From the NCBI RefSeq assembly GCF_001619985.1, contig NW_017264194.1, positions 248,001-312,000 on the forward strand: a stretch of 64,000 nucleotides of DNA, given 5' to 3'. Shown here piece after piece: positions 1-12,900 of the stretch (the stretch's first letter is position 1; every line of letters starts with the position of its first letter). The position numbers and the translations under genes were made by a program. The notes beneath the pieces were generated by a model. The model was not told where the DNA came from, did not search any database, and worked only from the letters and a program-made list of their open reading frames with translations. This DNA comes from Xylona heveae TC161. Its lineage: Eukaryota > Ascomycota > Xylonomycetes > Xylonales > Xylonaceae.

Positions 1-1524
1 GGTCAGATGGTCAGCGAGGGCCAAAGGGACGAGGGACGAGGGACGAGGGAGCGAGCGGAGAGAATGGACGTGCACGACGACGATAAGCGTCGAGGAAGAG
101 AGATGAGGGCGTGATGAAAGAGGTCACAACGTGATCAAGGACGGGACAGACGGACGGTATAGGAAAAGATAGGTAAAGCTTTGGAGGAGAAAAGAGATGT
201 CTCTTCAACGCGTCTCTTCTACACAAAAATGTGCTCACCTCCTCGCGTTCCATGTGAGGGTTAGGTGTACAAAATTAGCCATGTTGGGATTGACGTCGAC
301 ACGACAAACAATAAAATTTCTCAAACACTTTGAGTACGAGTAGTCGAGCAGTCGTTAGTATAGTGCCGACAAATCTATTTGCATCTCGGAAGCAAATGGC
401 GAGCGCTGCCTGAAACGTCGCAAGAAGAGGGATGAGGCTGGATGGGCTGGCTGGGCTGAAGCAAAGACATGGATTCATGGTATTTTGGGCGGCCAAGTGG
501 CTGGCCCGCCATAGGACTGCAGTATTCCAAGTGTACCTAGGTAGTACAGCTATGCCAAGTAGGTAATCTTTGATTGTTAGTATTGTCCATGTATCTGTCT
601 AATTCCGTAGCTCATCAGGGTCCAAAGACTACGGTACAAGTTATTCGTGGTAACTAAGGTACCTATTAAATACTTTTGGTCGTGGATTACGTGGATGAAT
701 CGTCTCTCTCGTTGCTTTCCATGGTACAAAGTAAATCTTGGTTTGGACGCGATGGCGCCCGGCACAGGGGCGCGACCGAGGCGCCCAGGGATTTGCCTCC
801 CCCCCGCGACCATTTAGTTTGCAGGACCCTTTTTTTGTCGACCCAATCATCACCGGGAACTGGAGTCTATCCGTATGATTGAAGCATACCTATCTACCTT
901 ACGGAGTAGGGAATAATGAATATGTGTAAAGTGTTTGAAATAGTATCAAGATTTATGAGTTGTCTGCTTCGAAAGAGTGAATGGACTCTTTGAGACGACC
1001 GACGAAACATGTCGGACAGTTAGTGAAGCAGATCAAGTCAGACAATCATCTATAGTTACCAGCATCTCTCATTCTCGATATGCCCATACCAACCTAATCA
1101 AAATCATTTCTTCTCCTCACTTGAACACGCGCCCTGTGCCCATCCGCGGGCTGGGTGATCGTCTCTCCCCTCCCTTCTGATGCTTCACGTCTGGGGCCTA
1201 TTAGCTTCTTTGCGCCCCCCCGTGCAGGGTTTTCTTTCCCTTTCCCTTGGCCCCCCCGTTCCTTCTTGTTCCACCCTTGAGGCGCATGCACCACTCACAC
1301 CCTCTCTCGCTCTCACACACCCACCCTCCCTAAACTTGGTAGTTACATACAGTAACTCATACATCTTGTACGCTTCTGATCGTGAGGAAAATAAAATAAA
1401 ATATAAAAAATTGAAAAAAGTCAAATGGATTAAGATCCTCCCAAATTTAAAAGTATCCCCATTCCCCCCCTCCCACCTCGAATTCTTTTTCTTGCTCCAT
1501 CATCCATTTGTATTCCACTCCACA

Positions 1525-1558
1525 TCTTCTTCTTCTTCTTCTTCTTCGTCTTCTTCTT
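1525..1558 (+). repeat. CTT/TCT trinucleotide microsatellite
   Basis: Nearly perfect CTT repeat with one CGT interruption, in the leader of the cyclin gene. Confidence 0.9.
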
Positions 1559-1987
1559 TGTGTGTTTGTTGGTATTTCTTGTGGGGTATATTGGTTCTGC
1601 CGTAGCCTAGAGCTCGCACCAACCTCCTCCGTCGTCTTCCAGCTCTCCTTGTCGCTTCTAGTGGGTGATCAACCTGCCACCGCCTCCTCTTTGGTTGCAA
1701 AATCTCCTCCCCCCCAGTTGACGACGACTCTTGGGGACGATCCACCCGCCGCCACTCGCACATCCTGCCACCCCCCTCTCTCTCTCCACCCACTTGGGGC
1801 CAAATTTGTCCAGCCTCGACCCTTTTCTCCGACCTCCCCTCTCTCGTTTTGCCAATCTCAAATCCTACTCTCCTTTTCTACTTGGAGTCGGGCACAGCCT
1901 GGTGCTTCCCTGATCACCGACTCCACTTTCTGACACGGCCACGCCCATCATTACTCGCTTTTGCTCTCGCCGAGCCTCTTTGGGACG

Positions 1988-2010
1988 CATCATCATCATC
2001 ATCATCATCA
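1988..2010 (+). repeat. CAT trinucleotide microsatellite
   Basis: Perfect CAT repeat about 215 bp before the cyclin start codon. Confidence 0.9.
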
Positions 2011-2224
2011 CCACCTGGTGACGATTACTCTAATTCACTACGTTGCTCTAATTACTCTCTCTGCTGGCCAGAGTGTCCAATTTGCACCGCATCCAACTAT
2101 ATTATCAAACTTTGTCCCCCATCTTCTCCACCTTTTTGAGATCTCGTTCTTGATCTCTTCCCTCTCTTTCTGTTTTCCCCTTCAATAGCTAGAAGAGAAA
2201 AAAAAAACACCGATAACAGACATC

Positions 2225-3538
2225 ATGGCCCACACGCCGGAACAGAACAAGGCCGCTCTGGACCAGTTCCTCTGCATGCCCGTCTCGCGGGACATGATCA
2301 GCTACCTCGCTCAGCGAGCATCTACGGTGATTCGATGCGAGCAGCCGCCCCAGCAGGTCGACAAGCGTCTGCCCTTGACCCCGCCGACAACACCTCCATC
2401 GCAACAGCAGCAGCAGAATGCCTCTCGCATGATCAATTACGAGGCACCACTGCCGCCGCTCGACGCGTTCATCACCTCCCTGGTGGAGCGGTCTCACGTC
2501 CAAGTCCCGACCCTCATGTCGAGCTTGGTCTATCTGGCCCGTCTCCGAAAGCGTCTGCCCACCGTCGCCAAGGGCATGCGCTGTACCGTGCACCGCATCT
2601 TCCTCGCCTCGCTCATTCTCGCCGCCAAGAATCTCAATGACTCGTCGCCCAAGAACAAGCATTGGGCGCGCTACAGCTTCGTTCGCGGATACGATGGCTT
2701 CGGCTTCTCCGTGACCGAGGTCAACCTGATGGAGAAGCAGCTCCTCTTCTTGCTCGACTGGGACCTTCGCATCACCCAAGACGATCTCTACCAACACTTT
2801 GAGCCCTTTCTCGCCCCCGTTCGTGCCCAGCAGCTGCGACAACAGGAAAAGGCCGAGCGCGCACGACTCTTGCGTCTACGTGAACGCGAAATGTTTGAGG
2901 AGCGCCAGCGACAACGCGAGCTTGCCGCCGCCGCAACTTCTGCTCAAAAGCAACAACAGCAACAACCACAAGCACAAGTATACGAATACGCCCCCAATAG
3001 CCGATCTCGTCTAGATCTCTACGAGACACTGCCCCGGAGTCTAAGCAGCCTCAGCACTAGCATGACATACGAAGACACGGCGCGACTACTCCCGGCTAAG
3101 CCACCGCGAGCCCACACCCCGATCCACTCGCGTGGAGCATCGCTGTCACCGCCCTCCTCGACGGATGTGCCACCCCTGTCGCGCAGCAACACCGCCGACA
3201 CGCTCTCATCCTCTGCTTCATCCTCGTCGTCGTCATCCGCCTCATCAGCAACCTCTTCTCGCGGCAGCACTCCGGCCTCCATCCTCAGCGCCTACGTCGA
3301 CGCCGAAGAGGACCAGCTGTACGGCAAACGCGCCCCGAGTCCGGCCGTCATGGTGCACCTGCACAGCCAGTCGAGCATGGCCTCGCTCAAGGCACACCAG
3401 CTGCACATGGACGCGTACGACGAGAAGCCGGCCAAGAAGATTCGCACCGGCACGAGTAACATCTTTTCGCGCTTCCTCAGCGCCGGCGGCGGCTACGACC
3501 GCATGAGCAGCACTCGTCTCCGTCCGCAATACATTTGA
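2225..3538 (+). CDS. pclA: Pho85-type cyclin (Pcl1/PclA-like)
   Basis: A 437-residue single-exon protein that should activate a Pho85/PhoA-type cyclin-dependent kinase, probably at G1/S and in morphogenesis. Residues about 75-197 form a cyclin box: the helix [12 protein letters not shown], then [18 protein letters not shown] with the alanine/lysine pattern typical of Pcl cyclins, then the segment ending LLDWDLRI that closes the first cyclin fold. A glutamine-rich linker precedes the box. The C-terminal half has Gln tracts, a long Ser-rich run and basic patches and looks disordered. No sterol-sensing or kinase part is present. The start is the first ATG after the CT-rich leader and an A8 run at 2200-2207. 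The symbol rests on resemblance to PCL1/PclA and not to Pcl6/7. The next gene is 2 kb away on the other strand. Confidence 0.85.
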   Translation: MAHTPEQNKAALDQFLCMPVSRDMISYLAQRASTVIRCEQPPQQVDKRLPLTPPTTPPSQQQQQNASRMINYEAPLPPLDAFITSLVERSHVQVPTLMSSLVYLARLRKRLPTVAKGMRCTVHRIFLASLILAAKNLNDSSPKNKHWARYSFVRGYDGFGFSVTEVNLMEKQLLFLLDWDLRITQDDLYQHFEPFLAPVRAQQLRQQEKAERARLLRLREREMFEERQRQRELAAAATSAQKQQQQQPQAQVYEYAPNSRSRLDLYETLPRSLSSLSTSMTYEDTARLLPAKPPRAHTPIHSRGASLSPPSSTDVPPLSRSNTADTLSSSASSSSSSSASSATSSRGSTPASILSAYVDAEEDQLYGKRAPSPAVMVHLHSQSSMASLKAHQLHMDAYDEKPAKKIRTGTSNIFSRFLSAGGGYDRMSSTRLRPQYI

Positions 3539-3555
3539 ACGATTTTCTACGCTTC

Positions 3556-3593
<38 letters not shown>

Positions 3594-5508
3594 AAAACTT
3601 AGATTTGGTTTGCATGCTTGTTTGCAATCGCAAGATTGTCCTAAATCTTCCCCCCTCCTATCATAATGAGCATCCGCACGCATCAAGAATTACGCATCTC
3701 ACGAGCAATTTCCCTTTTTTCTCTCTTTTGCTTCTAACTACCTCTCTATCTTGGTTATATGGTTATACGGTTATATGGTTACAATATCCAGGCATCGCAT
3801 CATATACCGGTGTTTTTCTTTCTTTTTCTTTTTCCTCTTTTCTTTTTCATCTAATATTCATTTTCGGTGGGAACGGAAGCGGCGTTTGAGCGTTCTCATT
3901 TTATTTTACTTTTTTTTTTTTTAATTTTTTTTTTTATTTTTTTTTATATCTGTAGCTTTTTTCCCACTCTTGGATTGTCACCTTTCTCGGCGTTATTAGC
4001 ACACATTGGATACATTGCGCAATCGGACAAGAACAGGGGCATTCAATGCATTTAATTTCATTTTTTAAATTCATCTCATTTTATATTTAATCTTCATGCC
4101 TTGTCTAATCTTCGCCTCATCTGATGATTGACCATGTCTCCCCAGAGAGTCGGGTCGGGCCAATATCGGTTCTCATTCACAATGGCATTGATATTGGAAT
4201 TATTGGTATTGGGCAGATACAATGCAATACAATTACCTTGTACTTTTCAAATGTCGTGCTTTGTGGATTGATTGCCAATCTCTTCCGCGTGCTTGCCCCG
4301 TTTCCGTTCCCGTTCCCGTGTGGCTGTTCCGTGCTGGTTGCCGTGTTTCATGTTTCGTAATCATACTCATCATCATCATCATCCACCATCATCAAAAGAA
4401 GCGAAAGTGCGTGCGGGGCTGCTGGAATGCTGCGCCCGTTTTGCTTTTCAAAATTAAAAAAGGATGTACTAACGGTGAAGGGCGCACGGGAAGGAAAGGG
4501 AGGGGGCCCATTGACGCGGGTCATGGGAGGAAAGGAATGTTGCCATAATGAAAACCCATTGTTCGCGCACCCCACACTAATATTTAAATCTTCAATTCAA
4601 TGTGGATTGAATGGAAGTGAAGTGAAGTGAATTGGGAAAAAAAAAAAAATATGAACGCGACGCGTGCTGCCAACGTGTAAGGTATGATTATGCATACTAA
4701 TTTACTTTTGCAAGGCTCATGAACATGGAGAATGGAGATTACGACGATAGTGGACAATTGGTGCAATCATAAAAGAATTTGTGGATTTGATTACATGTAA
4801 TATATTGGCTATGATGAATCTAGGCTCTCATATCTACCGCGTCGCGTCTCATCATATGGTAAAGCATGCGGTATAGGTACTGCGGTCATTGATTGAGCGG
4901 GATGGGGCTGTGCAATGCCATAACCACACCCGACTCAGCTGAGATTATCTCATGACGGAAATGTCTCGCATTTCAGCGAGCGAGGACAAGGAACCCTGGA
5001 CTTTACTTTGGGATGAGTCAGCTTGAATCGCTCACCAAGTGTTATACAAAATGACAAATTGAGAAAAGGGAAAGTGTTGTCAGATTCAAGCCCGGTCATG
5101 GGCAGTCTCATCAAGGCCATTTTGGCTATGTCGACCGTCGTGAGAAAAATAAAAAAAATCATCATTGTAAGATGGCGCAAGGGAGATTTGATGAAAGAGA
5201 AACAGCTTACCATTGCAAAGGACAGGGTATCGTCAAGTGGAAAGGAACTCATGGGTACTAGGACTAATTGCAAAGTCAGCAATGGAGCTTTACATGGACA
5301 TCAAGTAATACGATGATCAAGCTTGTCAGTAAAGACAATTTTCGTCGTTGCGCTGGTGCGCTTGGACATATGCTTGTCAATTTAAATGGTCGAAATCATC
5401 ATACAAGATGGGAGTAGATGGTGAAAAGGGAAATGTACCTCATGTCTTAGCTATAATTCCGTGGGTATCTTCGAGGCCCTATCAGGAAACGGTGCACAAG
5501 AATCCTCT
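3539..5508. other. Intergenic region, no gene seen
   Basis: Holds the 3' flank of the cyclin gene with a CA repeat, T-rich tracts around 3909-3945, a short TTATATGG-like tandem at about 3757-3780 and a CAT tract at 4367-4394. Between 4950 and 5320 both strands are open for about 100 codons, but neither translation has recognisable features. Part of it may be the 3' untranslated region of the minus-strand gene that ends at 5509. Confidence 0.5.
3559..3592 (+). repeat. AC dinucleotide microsatellite
   Basis: AC repeat, about 17 units with one G interruption, 20 bp after the cyclin stop codon and so in its 3' UTR. Confidence 0.9.
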
Positions 5509-6583
5509 TTAACAATTGTTAGCCGTGACCTCGACAATGGTCAAAGACATATTCAGAGAAAAGTAATTCAGAAATGCATGAATGGTATTATTGATGGTTG
5601 TCTCCATTGGGAAACCCAAATCAGACTCGTCATCTAAAGAACTCATCACAAAAGGAAATGCGTAGCAGCACGTTTGTTCGTACCTTGCCGTGTCTGAGGC
5701 GCTAGTAGGTCGGTATAGGTGGAGTTCTGTTGCGTGATATCTTTCAATCACTGATCGATATGTTAGCCAGGTCCAGAAAAGGAAGCTCAGACAACATCGT
5801 ATTGACGGATTGTAATCAGTGGGCGAGGTTTCTGAGGCCTCGCCGCAACAAAGCATTTCCGTCATGCTGATCGGTGCCCAGTGCTATGGTTCATCATGGA
5901 AGGAAAAGGACGGAAAGTAAAGAGACAGAGACGTACCGAACGAAACAAAGCACCATCCATTCGAGTTGCTAGAGAGTATTTTTCAACACTAGAAGCTGTC
6001 AGCAAGTGATGCTTACAAGTCCGCATGACAAATCGTTTATGTATAAGGGAGCTCAGTCAAAGCCATTAGTTGTCGCCAGCGACCAGAAGGTCTCAGTCGG
6101 TAATTTCCAGCGTATATTATAAGAAAAATTGATCATCTTTGCAAAACCAGACGCAAATGTAAAAGAAAAAAAAAATTGCTTACCTCTGAGCTTCAAGGGT
6201 GGGTGCCGTCAAGGTTTTATCCTTGATAGCCGATGCCGCACAATTAAGAGAGGCATCTGCCAGCTGTTTTCCGACCCAGGTTTTACCCGTGGGCGGAGCT
6301 TCAGAGTTCTAAATAGCCATAAAGCAACGAATGCAGTTCAGCATCCATGGATTGCATCTGCTATGGTCTTGAATTGCAGTTAGCAATGAGCAATTACAAC
6401 AGACTCGAAGTAATTCAGCGAATGTCAAGTTGATCAGACTGACGTGTTCAAAGAGTTTCACGCCCCGAAGGGTCAAAGACTCTAGTTTGATTGCGGTTTT
6501 GACAATTCATCACAAGAACATAGACAAAAACATCTAGAGGGATGGAAACCTACCATGTTGTCAAAGTTGCTTCCCACGCGCAT
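5509..6583 (-). CDS. Unrecognised four-exon protein (predicted)
   Basis: I do not recognise this protein. Four minus-strand segments join in frame with good splice sites: 6554-6583 (donor GTAGGT), 6184-6308 (acceptor TTTAG, donor GTAAGC), 5937-5988 (acceptor TCTAG, donor GTACGT) and 5509-5883 (acceptor CATAG). The spliced length is 582 nt, a 193-residue product. The first two introns are long (245 and 195 nt) and the third is 53 nt. Exon 2 reads like real protein (for example PPTGKTWVGKQLADASL) and exon 4 carries an acidic stretch SSLDDESDLGF. There is no signal peptide, and no membrane span is convincing. Exon 4 also contains internal GT...AG stretches of 45 and 42 nt in frame, so the true product may be shorter; a further spliced ending near 5440 is possible. 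The start codon is the least certain part. Confidence 0.42.
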
Positions 6584-7732
6584 ATAGACGCGCGATCAAG
6601 AGAAGATCAGCACATGTTGTGTGTTGACTGAAGATATAAAAGTTGAAGAAGAAACTTTTTGAGCAGCAAAATAGTCGTGTCAAAGCGGGTCTCGTCTGCG
6701 CGCATCACGTGAGAGCGCAAGGGCAAGACTCGGATTAACCCTCTCCCGCGGCATTCTCCAGTACAGGAGCCCAATCCTGCCAGCCTCCAACCCTCTCATT
6801 TGATGAGTCAGCACTCCAAGTCTCGATTCGTCCCAAAGGGGAAATCATGGGGAGAGAGTCACGATGATGTTGTGGGAGATGGACAAAAGTTTCCATGATG
6901 CAAATTGGGGCAGAAAACAAGACATCTGTTGTCTTGCCGATCATTTATGATGTTACCAGTATTCCCATCATTGTGTATGGGAAATAAGGGAACGTCAGTC
7001 CTCTTTCGCAGGTTCCGGTTGTGTCGATCGGTCAGAGTCGGAAAGGGAAAGGGATTGACATCCTCGGCTGCTTCGGCCTGTGGATGTGTGGAGAAGCGGT
7101 AGAGCGGAAGTATCCACATACCACTGGGTGGGATGGGGGGTACACGTATTGTCGGTGATTTTCATATGTGAGCGCTGGTACCTCGTGTCTAGAATTCATG
7201 GTAGATCGTCAGTGTGACGGTGCATTGCGGGGCCCCCCAAAACACTTGCAGGAGTCCCAGTTCCCCCACGGGAGCAAAGCAACCTGGCTTGTCATACGCT
7301 CTTCCTCTTTCATCTGCGACGCGCAACGACTTTTTCCGGACTGTCGTCACTCGTTCTGCTATTATTTTCCCATCCGGCACGGCTTGTCTCTGCGTGACCA
7401 CAATGGACCCGCTTGTTCTGGTCCATCTGCATTATTTATTGCTGCCGGTCTGCTGAACCACATCTTCCATATTGATCAACTTCAATTCAATTTATTACTT
7501 ACGCTATTCGGGAGCATTTCTCTCTCCAATTTGATACCCCTACAAAACCTTAACATTTAGTTGGTTGCTCGCCGTCCGTTAGGCCGAGGGAAAACATCAG
7601 CTGCTTGCCGAGCTTCACGCTACTACTCTACCCATTACGATAATTGATATCTAGACTCGACCCCTCCTCTACACCTACATTTCAACCTCACTTCTCCATT
7701 TCCTATTACACTCCATACTATCTCGCGTCACA
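6584..7732. promoter_or_regulatory. Divergent intergenic region before fbp1
   Basis: No gene supported. It lies between the unrecognised minus-strand gene and the plus-strand gluconeogenic gene, so it should hold both promoters. The last 150 bp before 7733 are C/T-rich with CTAC-rich segments, as expected for a fungal transcription start region. Short overlapping ORFs at 6735-7119 and 7168-7560 look random in composition. Confidence 0.45.
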
Positions 7733-8984
7733 ATGTCGAGCAACGGTGTCAATGGCGGAGCCGGCCCAGCTGGCAGAGAAGAAGTCAACACAAACATTGT
7801 CTCCCTCACACGCTTCCTCACTGAGGAGCAGAGCAAAGTAAAGGAAGCTACTGGTGATTTCACGTGCGTCTGCCCATCAGGCCCTTCCCTACCAGCCTCA
7901 CTTGCCGCTTAGTTAAAGCTAACAGTGCTGAAATTGCAGTCTGTTATGTCACGCTCTTCAATTCGCCTTCAAATCCATTGCATACTACATTCGACGAGCC
8001 AGCCTAATCAATTTGAACGGTCTTGCCGGCTCATCAAATACTACTGGCGATGATCAAAAGAAGCTCGACGTCATTGGCAATGACCTCTTCATCGCCGCCA
8101 TGCGCGGCTCAGGCAAATGCCGAATGCTTGTGTCTGAGGAAGAAGAGAAGCTCATCACCTTTTTTGACTCGTCGCCCAACGCCCGCTATGCCGTAGCCTG
8201 CGACCCCATTGACGGCAGCAGCAACATTGACGCCGGAGTCTCAGTTGGTACCATTTTCAGCATCATTAAGCTGGCAGACAACGCCAAGGGTTCTGCTGAA
8301 GACCTTCTTATGCCTGGCACGGAGCTCGTCGCTTCGGGATTCACCATGTACGGTGCCAGTGCACAATTGGTTATCACCATGAAAGGCGGCAGCGTCAACG
8401 GCTTTACCCTTGACACTTCGCTTGGCGAGTTCATTCTGACCCACCCTGACATGCGCATCCCGCGCACCCGGTCCATCTACTCGGTCAACGAAGGTAACTC
8501 AAAGTACTGGGAGGAGCCCGTCAAGGAGTACATTGAAAGCCTCAAGTACCCCAAGGACGGCGGCAAGCCTTACTCTGCCAGATATATTGGTAGCATGGTT
8601 GCTGACGCCTACCGAACGTTGCTGTACGGAGGAATCTTCGCTTACCCTGCAGACAAAAAGACTGTCAAGGGTAAATTGCGAATCTTGTACGAATGTGCGC
8701 CCATGGCCATGGTTTTTGAAAATGGTAAGTTATTTTTCTCTCTCTCCCCCCGGCCCCTTTCTATTTCATTCGGTCTTTCTCCTTTGGTTCCATAAACAAG
8801 ATATCTGACGAGATTTCCACAAATAGCCGGTGGCAAAGCGGTCAACTCCAAGATGCAGCGCATGCTCGAGGTTGTTCCTGAGCACATTCACGACCGATCG
8901 GGCATTTTCCTCGGCAGCGCCGACGAAGTTCAAAAGGTCATTGACATCCACAAGAAGCACGGTATTGTCGGCGGAAAGGAGTAA
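7733..8984 (+). CDS. fbp1: Fructose-1,6-bisphosphatase
   Basis: Hydrolyses fructose 1,6-bisphosphate to fructose 6-phosphate, the committed cytosolic step of gluconeogenesis. Three exons (7733-7863, 7940-8724, 8827-8984) give 357 residues, normal for the family. The metal-binding signature is DPIDGSSNIDAGVSVGT in exon 2, with the upstream SEEEEKLI acidic element; the substrate-binding region RYIGSMVADAYRTLLYGG and the IFAYPADKK segment follow, and the last exon carries the conserved C-terminal lysine/glycine-rich end. Introns are 76 and 102 nt with GTGCGT/GCAG and GTAAGT/ATAG boundaries, and phases fit. Expression is normally repressed by glucose in fungi; the sequence alone does not show this. 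It is transcribed towards the convergent coiled-coil gene, whose stop codon lies 936 bp away. Confidence 0.96.
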
Positions 8985-9839
8985 AGAGACAATATCTCGT
9001 CTCATTGAACTCTTACGCGCCACTTGAATCTTTGGCGAAGATTCTTTCCCGAATCTATCAGTCACAGCTTCTCTCTTATATCCCGCCTTTGCTTAGCGGT
9101 GTATAAGCAAACAACAAACAACGGTCTGGAACCGTTACGCTATGATGTCACGATGATAATGATGTGATTACGGTGGACATGTGCACCGGTATACTATTTT
9201 ATATGACTGCATCATTTCAGACGATTGACAAGGTAGTTTATATTTATCTTGTTCAACCCTTTTTTTTCTTTCGCTGTATTTAGTACCTTTTGGGTTACGG
9301 TATTATACTCTTTGGTAAATGGGAAATATATCTTTCAAGATTTATTGTCAAGTTTTGTTCATGCCGTGACATGGTCACACGAGTTTTGATATTGTAGTTG
9401 ATTATTCAATTGAATACGTCATATTAAATTTGAGAGAGGAAAAGATGATTCGTATAAATAAACGGCAGACAGGCATGAGAAGAAAAGTAATCTTATTATT
9501 TTAATTGACGGATATTACTACCTTGAACAGTAAATAAAAGTCCAGCGGTGAAAAAAAGGGGGGGAATAGAATGGTAGAAAATGTGATAGTCAGAAAAGAA
9601 TAAATGGGTCAAAAGTCAGACCAACTCTCCTCTCATTCTGCTCCTCCGTATCCAACAGGTGAAAGTCAAGCTTGATACTGTTTCAATCTGCGATGCAACT
9701 CCATTCTCTCAATATAAGAAACCACTCCGACCAGAAACCGAACCCCCTTTATCCTGCGCGGGGTCCCCCTAGACCCGAATAAACTTCCAGGCCTGTTGTA
9801 CACTGCACCCCAAAAAAGCATCTTTCTTGCAATGTATCC

Positions 9840-9873
<34 letters not shown>

Positions 9874-9920
9874 AATGCATGTGAAAAAAGGATGCTAATA
9901 TTGCACGGGGCATGCTTCGT
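8985..9920. other. Intergenic region between convergent genes
   Basis: AT-rich 3' flanks of two convergent genes. No ORF of note. It holds a pure A28 tract at 9843-9870, which on the coding strand of the minus gene is a T-run shortly after its stop codon. Confidence 0.6.
9843..9870 (+). repeat. A28 homopolymer
   Basis: Uninterrupted run of 28 adenines. No target-site duplication or retroelement body is visible next to it. Confidence 0.85.
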
Positions 9921-12900
9921 CTAGTCGTCCGCATCTTCCCAGCCTCCGACTTCGACTAGCCACTCCTTGACCCTTTCACGAAGCGCAGAGAGTTCTTTTC
10001 CTAGGCCTTCATCCCAGAGTGCTTCAACGACACGAACCTTTTCCTTCAAGTCATCCGTGATACGGGCTTCTTCTCTGTCGCGGTCGCGCGTTGCTTCTGC
10101 CGCTGCGAGCATGGGGTCGTCGCCTTCCCTGACGCGACAGGTCTCGGTAAGGCGGGCCTGGGAGACCATGACAGCCGTCTTGACCTCATGGAGGAGACAG
10201 AGCAAGTTGGTTTGGGATTCGATGAATTGGTATGTAGAGCGATGCGCATGATCGAGGAGCGAATGAAGATACAACAGTGGGAATGTGCGGTAGGAAGGAT
10301 TCTCATCAAGTTCGGCTGGCGGGATGAGGATATCGAGAGTGTGCAGACGATTGTTGTCCTCGGGAATCTGTTCAATAACGGCGCTTAACGAGGGCGCAAT
10401 GTCCCAAAAGGCAGATAGCTGTTGTTCTACGCCGCGCACGACGTTTGATTCGACAATGTGGAGAAAGTCTTCAAATCGGGCGAGGGAGCCCTGGTCAAAT
10501 GCATATTTGCGGTCGATGGCGTCGCGTGTAAAAAAAGCCTCTGCTTCGCGGAGCTTCGCTGTGTTTTTTTGAAGGATATAGGGTGTTGTCACAATGAGTT
10601 TGTACTTCTCTGTGCGTTCCCGGGAGAGCTCCTGCTGCTCCCGGTGGAGTTGTTCGCGAGCTTCAAAAAGCCATTTGAGTTGAGTGAGTTTCTCGAGAAG
10701 CTCAGGCTGTTCGTCGCCTTCTTCTTGAGTCATGTTAGGACTTAATTCTTGCGCGTCAATGAATAGGATGCCTTGAAGCTCGGAGATGCTCGCTGTAGCG
10801 CGATCGATGCGTTCAGAAAAAAATGATTCAAGAGGATGGACCACTTCAGATTGGAAAGTGTCGAATTCAAGCTGCGCTCTGTCCTTTTTGCGTGCGGATT
10901 CAATTGCTTCGAGTTCTGCTTCATGGCGCGCTGCCTCAGCATAGGTCATTGAGCCGGCTTGGATTTGGCGCTGAATGTCTGCGACGAGCTGACTGCGCCG
11001 ATTCCCGGCTTCCTGTCGAGCTTGTTCGCGGATGCCGTCGATGCGGAGAGCGTAGCGCTCTTTCGTGGCCTTGACATCTTCGAGGTCGCTCAAAGAGCGG
11101 ATTACGCTTCGGATTGCAGCCAGGTCGGGATGATTATTGTTGACAGCCGGATGATGTCGAGGATACGGCGGAGGCAGAGTCACCAGCCGCGAGACATCGA
11201 CTTTCTTGGAGTCTGGGCGGCTAACAGTAGAAGCGGAAAACGGGGAGCTGGATTGAGGTAGAAGAGGCGGTGGTGGCGGATAACCATCATCAAGGGTCGG
11301 TTCATGCCATCCAGACTTTTCCGGAGGGTATTCATCCTGACTATAGGAAAATCGACCATTTGGGCCGGTACTTGCAGAACTGCCCAAGGCGCCGGAAGGA
11401 GACGGTTCAACGTCCCATTGCAGTGATTCTCTAACTTCCCGAGGAAGACCCATGTATTTGGACTCGCGTTTCGAGCGCTGACAACGCCTCGTACCGTCCC
11501 CATTGGCAGAACCTTCCTGACTTGCTTCCCACCAACGGCTGGCTGGTCGACCTCTAGAGCTCATCTCATCTGGGGTTCCGCTCGTGCCTCCCATGCTGGC
11601 GATAGGAGATAACGAGGGCATATACCCATTCCACCACGTCGAGTCCGGGCGATCCTGGGTATTTAACTTCAGATTGGCACGCACAGGAGGTTGGTAGTCT
11701 TCGGGTGAAGCATCAGCGGAGGAGAAACCTTTGACAGCGGCAGTGAGAGAACCATTGTGCCCATTGGCTCGAAGATCGGCAACCGACAATTGCTTCTCTT
11801 CTTTAGGGCCGAACGACGTGTATGCAACGCTACTCTGTGGCGAAGATTTGAATAAATCCCTCGTCATTTCCTGAATTTTCGTGCCCATACTCTGAATTGC
11901 CTCTGCATATTTATTCTTCCGCAAAGATGACTCGGCTATTATGAATTCCGCAAAAAGTTCGATACGTTCCCGATCAGAATTGGCCGAAGCTTCCTTTTCA
12001 GCAAATAATCGATGACGCTCCATAGCTGCTTTCTTGAAGGACTCTGGAGTTTCTGACCGTGCACCTTGTAAAGCTGACGACACTGTAGTAGTGAGCTGTG
12101 GCATTAAGGGCGAGGGCATCGCCGGGTCGGTAAGTGGAGAATGAAGAATATGAGACACGGGCCGATGACCGTCAGATTTAAATGACGGTGACATGAGCCC
12201 ACTAACCGCCGCCGGGTGCTGAGGAGGCGGCGTAGGGAGTGATTTTGGCGGCAAGGGCGGAGAAGGGCGCATGGATTTCACTGGGTCAGTAAAACGATCG
12301 TGACCAGGCGAGAATGGCGGAGTTGGAGCAAATGTTTCGCGGACGATAGGCGGATGAGAGGAGCCGGGTCGAGGTGTCGAATGGGCTGACTCCATTGACT
12401 CAAAGGGCTCAGACTCAGCTCGCGATCTGGCACTATCTAGCCCGTCATATGGAGAAGACAGAGCTTTGGGAGTGCGAGGCGTTGATCTAGCTATCGTTCT
12501 GCGCCGCACGAGCGTACTGCTATTTGTCGTTGGTAGAACCAAGTCTGCTGGCTTCACAGGTTCGATATCATCCACGCCATTAGAAATATCAGTATCCCCA
12601 GCAATGTAGCTTCGTCTTCTTTGGTCTGCCCTACTTTCGCTTCTCCGTTCTCGGATTCCTTTGGCACTTGGGTCTCTTCTGGCAGGCATTCGCACCAGGC
12701 TATTACGAGACGGGTTGTGAGGAGATTCAAATTCGTGCGAATCACTCAAATCTCCTTGTCTCGAATTAGCGCCCGGGCTTGTAGTCACTAGATCACCGGA
12801 GCGTGACGGCTGTCCTGGCGGTTCCGGAAAGCCACTTTCCTCAACCCAGTCTGCTGGTGTTGGCGGAACAGGGCCTAACGCAGTGCCTTGCCCCGGAGGT

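Larger units (their letters stand above)
1..2224. promoter_or_regulatory. Upstream region and pyrimidine-rich leader of the cyclin gene
   Basis: No convincing gene is seen here. From about 1180 to 2220 the plus strand is strongly C/T-rich, the usual look of a fungal core promoter and 5' leader, and contains a CTT tract (1525-1558) and a CAT tract (1988-2010). The open frames in this stretch are low-complexity Pro/Ser/Leu strings and are not credible proteins, although several begin with ATG and could act as upstream ORFs. A 10-bp palindrome TACCTAGGTA lies at 534-543. Confidence 0.5.

Noticed and set aside
9843-9870. A28 run as a retroelement tail
   Set aside because: No element body, target-site duplication or coding remnants next to it; more likely a plain homopolymer.
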